Source of the DNA: Hemerocallis citrina
Lineage: Eukaryota; Streptophyta; Magnoliopsida; Asparagales; Asphodelaceae
Assembly (NCBI GenBank): GCA_017893485.1
Contig: CM030367.1
Location: forward strand, 140,571,089 to 140,635,088
DNA length: 64,000 nucleotides
Direction: 5' to 3'
Shown piece after piece: positions 24,463 through 36,287 of this stretch (within the stretch, counting starts at the first letter, position 1; each line of letters starts with the position of its first letter). The notes under the pieces are model-generated. The model saw nothing but the letters and a program-made list of their open reading frames with translations, was not told the DNA's origin and did no database searches. The position numbers were made by a program, and so were the translations under genes.

Positions 24463-24528
<66 letters not shown>
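23370..24528 (+). mobile_element. Second TRIM-like element, left part
   Basis: LTR 23370-24185 starts TGTAACATCCTG and ends GTGTTACA. The primer site AATGGTATCAGAGTC follows at 24186-24200, then a short internal part ending TTAAGGGGGGTGTG. A second LTR starts at 24445 (TGTAACATCCCATG) and breaks off in a (TA)n tract. The remainder of that LTR is found inverted at 26095-26515. The target duplication is CGGTG at 23365-23369; its partner is the inverted CACCG at 26090-26094. The first LTR is enlarged by (TA)n tracts and a palindromic-element fragment (23819-24003). Confidence 0.8.
23758..24080. repeat. Two (TA)n tracts enclosing a palindromic-element fragment
   Basis: TA tracts at about 23758-23818 and 24005-24080. 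Between them lie a terminal motif (GAGTCCCCTTCGGTTGCAC, GAGCACTCCGTGAGCACTC) and, at 23972-24003, an inverted copy of flanking LTR sequence (GGATAAACAATTCCCACATT) that also occurs in the direct sense at about 23706-23737. Confidence 0.75.
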
Positions 24529-24530
<2 letters not shown>

Positions 24531-24591
24531 CACTCGGAGGCGTGGCGCACAATGAAAGATTTTCCTATATATATATATATATGATGCTGCT

Positions 24592-25042
24592 TGTTTTCGG
24601 TGCGGGAGCAACAAGTGTGATTTCTTGTAATTTGTGAAGTGGAAGGGATGGATCTCAACCTCGGCTCGGATCGGTTCCTGGAGGTCGACTCAGAAGAGCT
24701 GCTGGAGCTCGGACGGGCGGGGTACCTACAAAAGGCCTAGAAACACCGGGAGAAATCCCGGCGACAGGCCCTCCAATGATCTATTCAGTCATTGGAAAAG
24801 AGACTGAGCAGCTAGGGTTCAGGTGGAGAAATATTGATTACCTTCTACAGTGAGGAGGGGGCTTTTTATTTATAGGCAGGGGCAAACAGGTATCTAACCC
24901 TAATGGGTCGGGTCAGACCCGTTTGTCTGTGGGACTGAAGTGGTAGAAGGCTCGTTGGGCCTGTTGACCTAATGATCTGGGATGAGCAAAATCTGAGGAG
25001 TTCCAATGACCCTGATTGGGCCACATCATTTATACCACATCA
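24592..25042 (-). repeat. Element A 3' LTR (inverted)
   Basis: On the minus strand it starts TGATGTGGTATAAATGATG and ends AGCAGCATCA, aligning along its length with the 5' LTR at 7537-7998. (TA)n follows its outer end. Confidence 0.8.
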
Positions 25043-25061
25043 TAAGCCCCCCACCCCTGGA
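25043..25061 (-). other. Polypurine tract of element A
   Basis: The minus strand reads CCAGGGGTGGGGGGCTTA directly before the 3' LTR; element B has GAGTGGGGGGCTTG in the same place. It would prime plus-strand DNA synthesis. Confidence 0.65.
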
Positions 25062-25269
25062 GGGCTGTGTGCACCAGCTTTGGAGGAGTAGTTTGTCCTT
25101 GTGGGAAGAGCGGAGGGGGGTGTTTTGCGAAGATGAGAGGGTGAGTCCCCGAAGAGTGTTTTTGGGGTCGGCATCGAGCCGAGCATGGTATACGGCCTGA
25201 TCGATGTCCGTGCGAGCATCGAGCTCAAGGGGTCGGTGCCGAGCATCGACCCAGGAGGGTCGAGGTTGG

Positions 25270-26089
25270 CCATGCCGAGCGATGTTCTTTTTGAGAGGAA
25301 GTTTTATCGATGCTCGAGGTTCATGCTGAGCTTCGAGCTTGGGGTCGGCGCCTCGCACCTCGATAGAGGCATTTGGTGAGGAAAAGTTGTATCGATGCTC
25401 AAGGTTCATGCCTTGCTCCGAGCTTGTGGTCGGTGCCGAGCACCTCGAAAGAAGCATTTTGTGAGAGAGGGCTGTATCGATGCTCGAGGTTCATGCTGAG
25501 CTCGAGCTTAGGGTCGGCGCTAAGCGCCTCGACAGAGGCTTTTTATTAAAGAGGGCTGCATCGATGTTCGAGCTTCATGCCGAACTCTGATCTTGGGTTC
25601 GGCCCCGAGTGCCTCGATTAAGGCATCTTTCTGAGAGAAAGTTGTATCCATGCTCGAGGTTCACGCTGAGCTCCGAGCATGGGGTCGGCGCCGAGCACCT
25701 CGACAAAGGAATTTTGTAAGAGAAAGTTGTAACGATGCTCAAGGTTCATGCCAAGCTCCGAGCTTGTGGTCAGCGCCGAGCGCCTCGATTGTGGCATTTT
25801 ATGAGAGAAAGCTGCATCGATGCTCGAGATTCATGCCGAGCTCCGAGCTTGGGGTCGGCGCCGAGCGCCTCGATAGAGGCATTTTGTGAGACAGGGATGT
25901 ATCGATGCTCGAGGTTCATGCCGAGCTCCGAGCTTGGGGTCGGCACCACGTGCCTCGATAGAGACATTTTGTGAGAGAGGGTTGCATTGATGCTCGAGGT
26001 TCATGCTGAGCTCCGAGCTTGGGGTCGGCGTCGAGCACCTCAATTGAGGCATCTTTCTGAGAGAAAGATGTATCCATGCTTGAGGTTCA
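25270..26089 (-). repeat. ~80-bp tandem repeats, inverted
   Basis: About ten units with GATGCTCGAGGTTCATGC, GAGCTCCGAGCTTGGGGTC and CGCCTCGATAGAGGCATTTT. It is the reverse complement of the variant at the end of the 22290-23364 array, which shows the two were one array. Confidence 0.9.
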
Positions 26090-26094
26090 CACCG

Positions 26095-26775
<681 letters not shown>

Positions 26776-26841
<66 letters not shown>
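26776..26841. repeat. (TA)n then (TG)n
   Basis: TA tract to about 26791 followed by a (GT)n run of about 50 bp. Confidence 0.95.
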
Positions 26842-26845
<4 letters not shown>

Positions 26846-27142
26846 CAATGCTCCATTGAAAATGCTACTGTAGCGATGAAAACGTGAAAACAACCTAAGC
26901 CCTTGTTGGGAACAACGGCCTAGGTGGTTTTCACGAGTTTTCACAACATTTGTGTTTATATATATATGAGCAATGCTCCATTGAAATGCTACTGTAGCGA
27001 TGAAAACGTGAAAACAACCTAGGCCCTTGTTGGGAACAACGGCCTAGGTTATAATGCATTTTAACCTAGGCCGTTGTTCCCAACAACGGCCTAGGTGGTT
27101 TTCACGAGTTTTCACAACATTTGTGTTTTCGATGGAGCATTG

Positions 27143-27143
<1 letters not shown>
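26842..27143. mobile_element. Two (TA)n-bounded palindromic elements with CCGTTGTT core
   Basis: Element one, 26842-26959; element two, 26968-27143. Both start GAGCAATGCTCCATTGAAA and share GTAGCGATGAAAACGTGAAA and a core CTTGTTGGGAACAACGGCC. Element two has a complete mirrored half with a second core (GGCCGTTGTTCCCAACAACG) and ends GGAGCATTGC. Element one lacks the right half. A relative is at 63166-63305. Confidence 0.75.

Positions 27144-27217
<74 letters not shown>
27144..27217. repeat. (TA)n microsatellite
   Basis: Pure TA tract of about 70 bp between two palindromic elements. Confidence 0.95.
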
Positions 27218-27222
<5 letters not shown>

Positions 27223-27390
27223 AAAGGGATATGAGCAACTTGCTCATTTAGTAAATGAGCAATTGATTATGTGGCATGCATGTGATACATTGAACAACTA
27301 ACCCTTTTAAGGATTTTTCAATCACATGCATGCCACATCATCAATTGCTTATTTACTAAATGAGCAAGTTGCTCATACCCCTTTTTCCCA
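27218..27390. mobile_element. (TA)n-bounded palindromic element, third family
   Basis: Inverted arms GATATGAGCAACTTGCTCAT and ATGAGCAAGTTGCTCATACC at the edges, and CATGCATGTGAT against ATCACATGCATG inside, around a short centre near 27300. (TA)n on both sides. Non-coding. Confidence 0.75.
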
Positions 27391-27412
27391 TATATATATA
27401 TATATATATATA

Positions 27413-27620
27413 GGGAAGTCTTCCGTTGTGCACTACCTATGGTGCACTCGGCCTTCCCGCCTTCGTATCGACGATCCGAACCGTTCACATTTATCTACAC
27501 ATCTAAATTAGTCCAAATATATAAAATCAAATCATTTGAAATTGATTTGCCTATCCATCATGTAACTATAAAAAAACAATGATTTTCAGCCTTACAATTT
27601 TGTAACACTTCAATGGATGG
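27413..27620. mobile_element. Half of a (TA)n-bounded palindromic element
   Basis: Starts GGGAAGTCTTCCGTTGTGC and matches the left arm of 7076-7474 (CACTCGGCCTTCCCG, CACATCTAAATTAGTC, ATTTGCC.ATCCAT) up to the centre (CTTCAATGGATGGG), where it stops. The right arm is missing, and the palindromic array of the Mutator-like unit follows. Confidence 0.7.
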
Positions 27621-27689
27621 GAGTAGGTTCAATGAAACACTTCAATGAAAACCCCACCAACGACTTCCAAAAATTACAAAATTATGCGA

Positions 27690-28600
27690 GTAGGTTCAAC
27701 TCACGTAACACAAGCCAATGTAACTTGTAAAAGGGAATTTCGACTCACGGTTTGCGAGATACGGATTTGTATACCTTTATTTTGGTTATTGTTGACCCAA
27801 AGCGTTACACAGCCGTATCTTGCAAACCGTTTGTCAAAAATTACTTCTACAAGTTGCGTTAGCTTGTGTGGGGTTAGTCTGACCCACCTGTAAAGTTTTA
27901 GAATTTTTAGATGACGTTTGTGCATTTTTATATCATTCATCGTAACCACAATAACTTAAACCAGTAATTTTTAAAATTTTGAGTACGAGAACGTAGAAAA
28001 CCTCACAAACATCACCAAAAAATTCTGAAACTTTGCGATTATATTGGACTCACCCCACACAGGCCAACGGAAATTGTAGAAGTGAGTTTTGACTCACGGA
28101 ACGCGAGAGACAGATTTGTACTGCTTTATTTTGATTTTTTTTACCCAAAGCGATATATGGCCGTATCTTGCAAACTATTTGTCGAAAATCACTTCTACAA
28201 GTTGCGTTAGCTTGTGTGGAGTTAGTCCGACCCACTCACAAAGTTTCGCAATTTTTGGATGCTGCTTGTGCATTTTTATATCATTCATCGTAACCACAAC
28301 AACTTAAATAAATAATTTTTGAAATTTTGAGTGCTAGAACGTAGAAAACCTCACAAACGGCAACCAAATATTCCGAAACTTTGTAAGTAGGTTGGACTCA
28401 CCCCACACAAGCCAATGCAAATTGTAGAAGTGATTTTCGACAAACGGTTTGCGTGATACGGTCGTGTACTGCTTTATTTTGGTTTTTGTTGACCAAAAGC
28501 GATACACGGTCGATCTGGCAAACCGTCTGTCGAAAATCACTTGTACAAGTTGCGTTGGCTAGTGTGGGGTGAGACTGACCCACTCGAAAAAGTTTTGCAA
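27690..28600. repeat. Three long palindromic repeats, left end of unit F
   Basis: Units centred near 27790, 28140 and 28490, spaced about 340 bp. Each pairs an arm with ACAAGCCAATGCAA.TTGTAGAAGTG and ACGGTTTGCG.GATACGG against its inverted copy (CCGTATCTTGCAAACCGT, ACTTCTACAAGTTGCGTTGG) around a short AT-rich centre. Sequence between units (CACAAACG..CCAAAAATTCTGAAACTTTG) is also inverted against itself. The same units are at 48570-49445. Confidence 0.85.
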
Positions 28601-28702
28601 TTTTTCCTTGTCATTTGTGCATTTTTCCACATGATCGCTTTGTTTACTGTTGATAGAGTAATGACTTATCAAATAACCTTATGTTTATTGTTGGTATAGA
28701 AA

Positions 28703-30882
28703 ATGGACAGAACGAGACGAGCGAGAAGCCCTTCTGATAGCGCTAGGGGCGTACCATTTATAGAGGTAAGATTGATTATTATTATTAGTTTAAATACAAA
28801 TATGTAACTTTGTTTTTTTTTAATACCTAGATTTGTATTTGTCCTTGTAAGTTGTTGGCCGTCATTCTTCGTCTGCCGAGGCCGGTTTGTCATCTTCTGT
28901 TAGACTTACACCTCCAGGACCATTGGATGCTTGGACTCAAGCGTGCTCGCGTTGTAATCCATACACAGATTTGAAGCTGTGTGGGATGGGTCCGCAAAGA
29001 AGTGTAACTTCTGGAAGCACGCTGTTCTTCCCATGGATCCCTGTATTACTCCATACTTGGTCGAAGTTGGTTTTTATGGAGCTCGATGTATGGGAGGTGT
29101 GAAGCTTGATCGTCCTTTACTTACAGCTCTTGTGGAGCGATGGAGGCCGGAGACCCAGACATTCCACCTACCTGTAGGAGAGATGACCATCACTCTCCAA
29201 GATAAAGTAATGATTACTGGACTTCTTATAGATGGGGTGACCCTGACGGGGAACATGGACTTTGACCGAGTGGAAGTTGTACGTGATTTTCTCGGTATCG
29301 ACTTGGAGGTGACGTTGGATAAAAGGGAAGATGACGTTGAAAATGTAATCATAAAAAATATGAGATGAAGTAGAGCAATCCATAAACCAGGCTAAAAGTG
29401 AAGCCGAAAATGCTTTTTGGGATGAAGTATTCGAGGGTAAATCACTCCGACTTAGTTGGTTGAAATACTAATTCGAAGATTATTTGAATGAGATAGCTGA
29501 ATGGTACTACGCGTGTGCATACATATTCAGTTTGATGGGGGGGTGTGATCTTCCCAAACTCATCCGGTGCGAGCATGCCACTCATGTATTTACGCTTGTT
29601 AGGATAGTTCAGTATGGCCGGCCGTTATAGTTGGGGGAGTGCGGCCTTAGCGTCATTGTATAGGAATTTGTGTGCATGTGCATTAGGTTCCGTACATATG
29701 GGTGTCCTGATGATTTTGTTGCAAATTTGGAGTTGGGAGCGCATCCACATCGGTCGTCCCCGTATTATTGAGGCAACATCAGATTGGTTGGCTGAAGCAC
29801 TGAATGTAGAGATGGTGCCTTTTTTAGAAGTGTATTGGGCAGGGCGGTACACGTGGGTCGATAACCCATGCACATCTCTCACGTACTATAGAGATGTGAT
29901 GGATGCTTTGCACGACGAGTTCGTCAATTGGGTTTCGTACACCACCGAAAGGTTGGAACGAGTTCCATCAATATGTTTGGCTAGAGAGCTTTGGTTGATG
30001 GCTTTCCCACTTGTCAACTTTTCTGTTGTGGAGTTCCAATATCCGGATAGAGTGATGCGGCGGTTCGGATATCGGCAGAAGATTCCTGAAGCCCGCTCGT
30101 ACGGAAAAAAAAATGCACGAGGTGAAAGGAACGGGTCGCGTGCCCAACTTCGACTGGGAGGATTTTCACCGGATACATGTGGCCAATTGGAACACCTTAC
30201 ACTATCAGATGAGACCCAATATGTTGTATATTGCTATACCTTATGATGACTTCTTCCAAGAGGTGTATATGATGTGGTACTAGTGCATTACAAGATTGTA
30301 TGTATCTCCGCAATCTGCTATACCAGCCGGAGTCCAGATTCCAATTCCCCCAACCGAGGAGGAACCACCATCGGCATATTCCTCTTCGCAACCATTGTAT
30401 CAACCAATAACGTCTACGTATCGGAACATGGTTAGTCTAACTTTACATATTATTATATATTTCGTATGCATGTATTGTTATTTGAAGACGTGATGATTAT
30501 AATAGATAATGTTGTTTAATTTATAAATTTCAACCTAATGCCGATTGAAAACACATGGGACACTATAGTTGGTCGTACGCTGAAAAGTAGGGTACCCGAG
30601 AGCGTGAAGGATATAATACGGGAGATTCTTAAACCATGCCGCCGCACTCTTGAATATGTAGGTGAATGTGCCAAACTTGATTCATATTTACAAGCTAACA
30701 TGACAAGTTCTCGGCAAAAGAGTGTGACAAGGACAAGAATTCACATCGCCGAGCCACAACAACTACAACAACAAGAACCAATGGATGTAGGTGAGGAGGA
30801 GAAATGGTCGGATGACCCCCTATCCCTCGAGACACAAGTTAAACTGCGAAACCCCCCACGAAAGAGGAACAAGCCTGATTAG
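28703..30882 (+). pseudogene. Plant mobile domain (PMD, MAIN-like) gene, broken
   Basis: Likely start is ATG at 28703 (MDRTRRARSPSDSARG) with a splice donor at 28765. The PMD signature follows: FYGARCMGGVKLDRPLLTAL, VERWRPETQTFHLPVGEMTI, GLLIDGVTLTG (about 29070-29250), then SLRLSWL and YSWGSAALASLYRNLCA, and PDRVMRRFGYRQ near 30040. Lesions: a frame change near 28955, a stop at about 29366-29368, stops between 29400 and 29640, a frameshift at the A-run near 30110, and TAG in WY*CITRL near 30282. A charged C-terminus runs to 30882. PMD (PF10536) occurs in silencing factors MAIN/MAIL1 and in transposons. Here it lies inside the palindrome-flanked unit. Confidence 0.75.
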
Positions 30883-31386
30883 TACACACCAACTGGACGC
30901 AAACCGCGTGGTCGGAAGAGGTAGTGACTTATACACCTTCTTTATTATTAGTTTTGTATTCGTCTTATGATTTCATTCCTTAAATTTTTAATACATCTTT
31001 TTCCATAATTTTGTCAATTATGTAGATGAATTGAAGCGGTTGTGTGAGGAAAGTCGGCTACGTATGTATTTTTTTGTTATTTGTGAATTCAATGTATTGA
31101 TCCAGATTTATGTACATATTCGTTAAATTTGTAACTTGGGTTTATATATTTATATTCGATTTTGTTTGCTATAGTTTGTGTATGAAAGTTTTATTGTGGG
31201 TTGCTGTTGTTGTTACCGGATGAGACTGATGTATGATGTGATAATTGCTGTTATATTTTTAAATTATCATATTGGTGTATGTAACCTGCATACAGTTGTT
31301 TGGTTAAAATTTGTGTAATATAGAGAAAGATGTATGATGTGTTCATTGATTTATTGTGTGTTAATTTTTAGTGTACTTTTTTTTAA
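30883..31386. other. AT-rich non-coding
   Basis: Sequence downstream of the PMD gene. I see no gene or clear repeat. Confidence 0.5.
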
Positions 31387-32215
31387 ACATAACTTACCCC
31401 GTCATCCACAACAACGGGTTAGGTTATTAACCTAAAATTTGTAGTTGACTGCAGCAAATGAGCTTAAACACTGGAAAATGTTTTCAACTTAACACGTTAT
31501 TAGTAATAACGAGTTAAGTGAACTTAACCCGTCATCCACAACAACGGGTTAAGTTGGAAGATTTTGGCAGAACTTGGTCTTCAGAAGTTGAATTTTCATC
31601 CACAAAAAGCAAGTAGAATGGGAAAAATCATTCAACTTAATCCGTTATTGGTGATAACGAGTTAAGTGAGCTTAACCCGTCATACACAACAACGGGTTAA
31701 GTTGGAATTTTTTTATAGAACTTAATCTAAAGAAGTTGAATGTTCTAGACATTTTCATCTATAAAGAACTAATACAATGAAAAAATTATTCAACCTACAC
31801 CGTTATTGGGGATAACGGGTTAAGTGAGCTTAACCTGTCATCCACAACAACGAGTTAAGTTGGAAGATTTTGGCAGAATTAGGTCTTCAGAAGTTGAATT
31901 TTCATCCACAAAGAGCAAGTAGAACTGAAAAAGTCATTCAAAATTAACCCGTTATTGGTGATAATGGGTTAAGTGAGCTTAGTCCGTCATCCACAATAAC
32001 GGGTTAAGTTGGAAGATTTTGACAAAACTTAATCTTAAGAAGTTGATTTTTGTAGACATTTTCATCCATAAAGAACAAACACACTGGAAAAATCATTCAC
32101 CCTACACCGTTATTGGAGATAATAGGTTAAGTGAGCTTAACCCATCATCCACAATAATGGGTTAAGTTGGAAGATTTTAACAGAACTTTTAATCTTAAGA
32201 AGTTGAAATTTTGTA
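31387..32215. repeat. Array of ~160-bp units with double hairpins
   Basis: About five to six units. Each carries two adjacent palindromes: AACCCGTTATTGGTGATAACG-type, then CTTAACCCGTCATCC..AACGGGTTAAG. They are separated by a spacer with GGAAGATTTTGGCAGAACTT and TTTTCATCCACAAA. Non-coding. The array resumes at 33537. Confidence 0.85.
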
Positions 32216-32429
32216 ACCATGTTAAATTTTTTATATTGTTTGCTTTCATATCGTGTTTGAGTGAAGAGATTGTTATATATATTTAGATTAAAAATTTTAA
32301 AATAAATTTAAAAATTCCCAAAAAAAAAATTTAATTCATTTTTTAAAAAAATTGTTCTTAGAATAAAAAGTTTTTTAAAACATACTTTCAAATAAAATAT
32401 TAATAAAAATTGGGTACCAAAAAGTTTTT

Positions 32430-33400
32430 AAAATATAACCCTACAACTCTAGCACTTTCTCTAACCGTTGCTCTAATGTTTCAACCCTAGCCCAAACCCT
32501 GTAACAGTAACCCTCTAAGCCTACAACTGATGTAAAATAATCAAAAAATAACAAAAAAAAAAAAAGATAAATAAATACAAAAAATTAACAAAATAAATTT
32601 TGAAACAAAATACTCGAATTTATTTAATTTTTATTTTTTTTATTTTTTTATGAAAGTCCAAGGCTACAACTGTAACCCTTTCTCTAACCCTTGCCCTAAC
32701 CCTCTAACCCTCTAACTCTTAAAGCAAAATAAATGTATATGTAGAATGAGAATGAATTCAAAATTTTTATTTAAATATATTATATGGAATTCTCAATTTG
32801 TATGGATATTTTAAAAAATATTATAAAATCATTTATAAACAAAATATAAACAAATATTAGAATTTGGGAAAATTATGTAAAAGAAAAGAAGGAAATTTAA
32901 GAAAATAAAATTTGTGAGAAATTACTCAATTTTATATTAAAAAGTAGTTTATGAAAATCTAAACTACAACTCTATCCATTTCTCTAACCCCACTATAACC
33001 CTTGTCCTAACCCTCTAACCCTGTAACTTTTAAAGCCAAATCAATGTATATGTAGAATGATAATAAATCCGTAATTTTTATTTAGGAATATTATATGGAA
33101 TTCTCAATTTGTATGGATATTTTAAAAAAACTATAAAATAATGTTTGAACAAAATTAATTACAAATATTAGAATTTGGGAAAAATAATGCAAAAAAATAA
33201 AAAATAAAAACAAACTAAAAAGGAAAATTAACAAATTAAATTTTAAAACACAATACTCATTTTTATAAAAAAAAAAGGTTTACAAAAATCTAAGGCTACA
33301 ACTCTAGCTCTTTCTCTAACCCTACTCTAACCTTTGTCCTAACTCTCTAACCCTAGCTCTAACCCTCAAACCATAACACTCTAACCCTCAAGTATAGCAA
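32430..33400. repeat. Telomere-like CCCTAA-rich blocks in AT-rich DNA
   Basis: Four blocks about 280-300 bp apart (near 32450, 32680, 32980, 33310), each rich in CTAACCCT-like words (TCTCTAACCC, GCCCTAACCCTCTAACCC) and preceded by AAGGCTACAACT or similar. They are degenerate and separated by A/T-rich stretches, so this is an interstitial repeat rather than a chromosome end. Confidence 0.6.
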
Positions 33401-33536
33401 ACCGAAACCAATTTATATGGAGGAAGATGATTTATATGAAGATTTTAGATTTTATATGGAGAATTCAATTTGTATGGATATTTTACCATATATAATTTAT
33501 TATTAAGATATTCCATTTTAAGTTTTTTTTAACATT

Positions 33537-33985
33537 TCCCTTCTACTTAAGCCGTTGCTTCCAATGACGGGTTAGGTGAGATTAACCCGTCATCGACAGC
33601 AACGGGCTATGTTTCAAGATTAAGTTGAATTTTGTACACATTTTCATCCACAAATGGCAAATACACTGGAAAAGTCAACCAACTTAACCCGTTATTGATG
33701 ATAACAGGTTACGTGAGCCTAACCCGTCATCGCCAACAACGGGCTATGTTGAATGACTTTGGCAAAACTTAATATTCAGAATTTCAATTTTGTACAAACT
33801 TTCATCCACAAAGAGAAAATACACTGGAAAAGTCATTGAACCTACACCATCATTGTCGGTAACGGGTTAAGCACACGTAACCCATCATTGACAATAACGG
33901 GTTAAATTAGAGGAGTTTGGCAGAACTTAATTTTCAAAAATTGAATAATTTTCATTCAACCTAACCCGTTATTGGAGAGTACTGG
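33537..33985. repeat. Hairpin array resumed
   Basis: Three more units of the 31387-32215 type (CGTTATTGATGATAACAGG, AACCCGTCATCGCCAACAACG). Confidence 0.8.
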
Positions 33986-34445
33986 TTAAGTTGACAAAAA
34001 GAAAAAAAAAGAAAAAAACACACACAACATCTGTTAGCTGCACACATACACAAAGTTCACAAATTTCAGCATTTATATACATTGTCAAAGGAATTACAAC
34101 AACAACATACTCATCTCATTCACATTACCAAACTCATCCATCCCTCAATTTAAGCAACAACATAATCATCTCATTCATATTTTCAACAATTTGGTACACA
34201 AATTTGTAATTTCATACAAAAAATATATTCTAACTTCAAATACAATCCTCAGACCTTAAACGTCCAAAAATTAATTTACATGACCATATATTTACATTCA
34301 AAAATAAAAAATTATTGGAAGAGAAACGCCTTCCTTCAGCACGATCATGTTCGAATCAAAACCTACAACAAAAAACTTGTAAAAATTCATAAATAGCTTA
34401 TCATCAAATAAAATTATTAGTAAAGGTATTCAAGTTAAATATGAC
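33986..34445. other. AT-rich non-coding, probable 3' region of the FAR1-like gene
   Basis: Before element B inserted, this DNA directly followed the FAR1-like stop codon on the minus strand, so part may be its 3' untranslated region. Nothing coding recognised. Confidence 0.4.
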
Positions 34446-34450
34446 ATACA

Positions 34451-35247
34451 TGTAGTAGGGTAAAAATGGCCTGGGGGGCCCAACCTGGGCCCAATACAAC
34501 TCTCACTCAAGAAAGGTAAAAATAGCAATCTAGTTCGGCTTCGAACCACTTCAGGGTCGGCGCCGAACCTCAAGTTCACCCCCGCAGAACTGGCCTCCTC
34601 GTATCCGACGAGCCTCAGTGGTCCTCGGCCTCCGATCCGTGACAGCCCCACGGGCCGTCCCCCCCTTTCTGGCGAAGCATGGGGATGACCTGGCACAACC
34701 TAGGCCCTCCGATTCTCCCAGAAGCACAGGAGACCCACGATCAGCCATGTCAGCTCCAAATACCACCAAGGGTTCTGCCACGTCAGCCCTATACCGCTCC
34801 TGGTATTGCCACGTCTGCCCTAAACCCCCTGGGCCTTCTGCCACGTCAGGCCCATGGGCTTTCGGATTCAGACCCGGCCCCCAAGCGGATCCAAACCCGG
34901 TTGGAATTCTCTATAAATACTAGACCCTCACCCACCTTTTCAGGTAATCAATCTTTTACCACTTAAATTCACCTAGTTATTGCTACTCTCTCACAGAGAC
35001 TGACGAGATCGTCGGAGGGTCCGCCACCGGGACAAACCCCGGTGTTTCAGGACCGTCTGCAGGTACACAAGACCTCGGATCCGAACCTTCTGATCCGAGC
35101 CCAGATCTCCGCCTCATTCTGAGGTCGCCGCAGGTTCCGCCCGGTCAGCCGAAGGTCGTCAGACGAGCAGCTTTCTCCTTCAAATACAAATTGAGTCCGA
35201 ACTCACACCTGGTGCATCCACACGTCTCCCAAAAATATACCGCATCA
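34451..35247 (+). repeat. Element B 5' LTR
   Basis: 797 bp, TGTAGTAGGG to CCGCATCA. TATA box at 34912-34918. Open frames seen inside it are not genes; the identical frames occur in the other LTR. Confidence 0.93.
34912..34918 (+). promoter_or_regulatory. TATA box, element B 5' LTR
   Basis: TATAAAT in TTCTCTATAAATACTAG, in the place expected for the retrotransposon promoter. Confidence 0.7.
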
Positions 35248-35249
35248 GG

Positions 35250-36287
35250 TTGGCGCCATCTGTGGGAAAACTGCTTCAGAAGCCGACCCGAGCCCGACCA
35301 TCAAGCGACCTCGACAGCCGAACTCTCATGACCTCCAAGGGCAAGGGGGCTGCTTCCTCCGTCAACCGACGGGACTCGCCCCCACCAATTGCTAACGCCG
35401 GGCCACACACTTCAAAACACAGGGCTCCCAATCAGGAGTCCCAGAGGAGCGTCACCCGGCAAGTCCAACCCGACCTACGAGGAATAATCGTCAACCGTCA
35501 GATCACCCACAGCAGGGGAGGGGCCGCTTCCAACCCGGCCCCGAACCATCCAAGACCGCCGCCCGAGGGACGGAGGCCAGCGCTCAGCCGCGTCGGAAGG
35601 CAACCTTCAGACCGACCGAACAAGGTCGGGGGAGCCCCCGTCACTCACAAGGGATTCCAGGACTTTCAAGAAGAAATTCTTGAAGCTCTCCGATGGACCT
35701 CCAGGGAGGAAGGCCCACAGGATCGGCGAGGTACTAGGAACTGGAGACTCTCACCTCCGAACCCTACTCCGAACCGCATCCAGGGTCGGGATCCCGAGTC
35801 CGAGGGAGCCATGGGTACGCCATTCCCCCTGCACTATATCCACGGGGGGCCAATGGGAGGAGAATCCGATACTTCCCGAAAAGCCTTCATCCAAGAGGTG
35901 AATACTGTCCAATACAGCCCCTCCCCCAAGCAACAACCTCTGCCAATCTCCTTCTCAGGAGAGGACCTCGAAGAAGTTCACCTACCCCACTGCGATGCCC
36001 TCGTCATTAGCCTCCACATAGCTAATTGTGAGGTTCGCCGAATCCTCGTCGACAACGGCAGCTCGGTAAATATTCTTTTTCTCAAAGCCTTCGAAAGTCT
36101 CAAATTATCCAAAGGGAAGCTCAAACCAGCTGGATACACGTTGCTTGAATTCTCCGGCGTCCCGATCGTAATAGAGGGGATTATTACCCTCGACGTCACC
36201 GCAGGATCGGCTCCTATCAAGAGGACCGAATCCATGGATTTCATGATCATCAACGTCAAGGCGGCTTACAACGCCATTCTTGGCTGA
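35250..36287 (+). pseudogene. gag remnant and protease of element B
   Basis: An open frame of about 345 codons. The Arg/Pro/Ser-rich Gag head (to about residue 155) joins directly to the post-knuckle linker (RDPESEG.., GGPMGGESDTSRKAF), so the Gag domain and zinc knuckle present in A and C (about 1.05 kb) are missing while the frame stays open. The protease follows with the active site RRILVDNGSSVNILFL intact. The frame ends at TGA 36285-36287, in NAILG*PGLN, where the family normally reads on with Arg (CGA); this is probably a C-to-T change. Confidence 0.85.
35251..35268 (+). other. Primer-binding site of element B
   Basis: TGGCGCCATCTGTGGGAA, 3 bp after the LTR, close to the sites of elements A and C. 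Confidence 0.7.

Larger units (their letters stand above)
7537..26094 (+). mobile_element. Element A: old Tat/Retand-like Ty3/gypsy retrotransposon, nested and rearranged
   Basis: Order on +: 5' LTR, primer site, gag, protease, RT, RNase H, second RNase H, integrase, tandem repeats, an antisense gene pair on -, more tandem repeats, polypurine tract and 3' LTR. The distal part is inverted (24530-26505). An antisense ORF with the putative gypsy-type transposon domain (Pfam PF04195) between pol and the 3' LTR, and two RNases H, are known for the Tat lineage, including Retand. The two LTRs differ at roughly one site in seven over the first 95 bases (hand count), so it is old. It is interrupted by a TRIM-like array (16272-20452) and a related element (23370). 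All coding regions are broken. Confidence 0.8.

Noticed and set aside
32430..33400. True telomere
   Set aside because: Repeats are degenerate, scattered and flanked by transposon DNA on both sides.
34551..34844. Open frames inside the element B LTRs
   Set aside because: They lie in promoter-side LTR sequence, recur in the other LTR, and resemble no protein; chance frames in GC-rich DNA.
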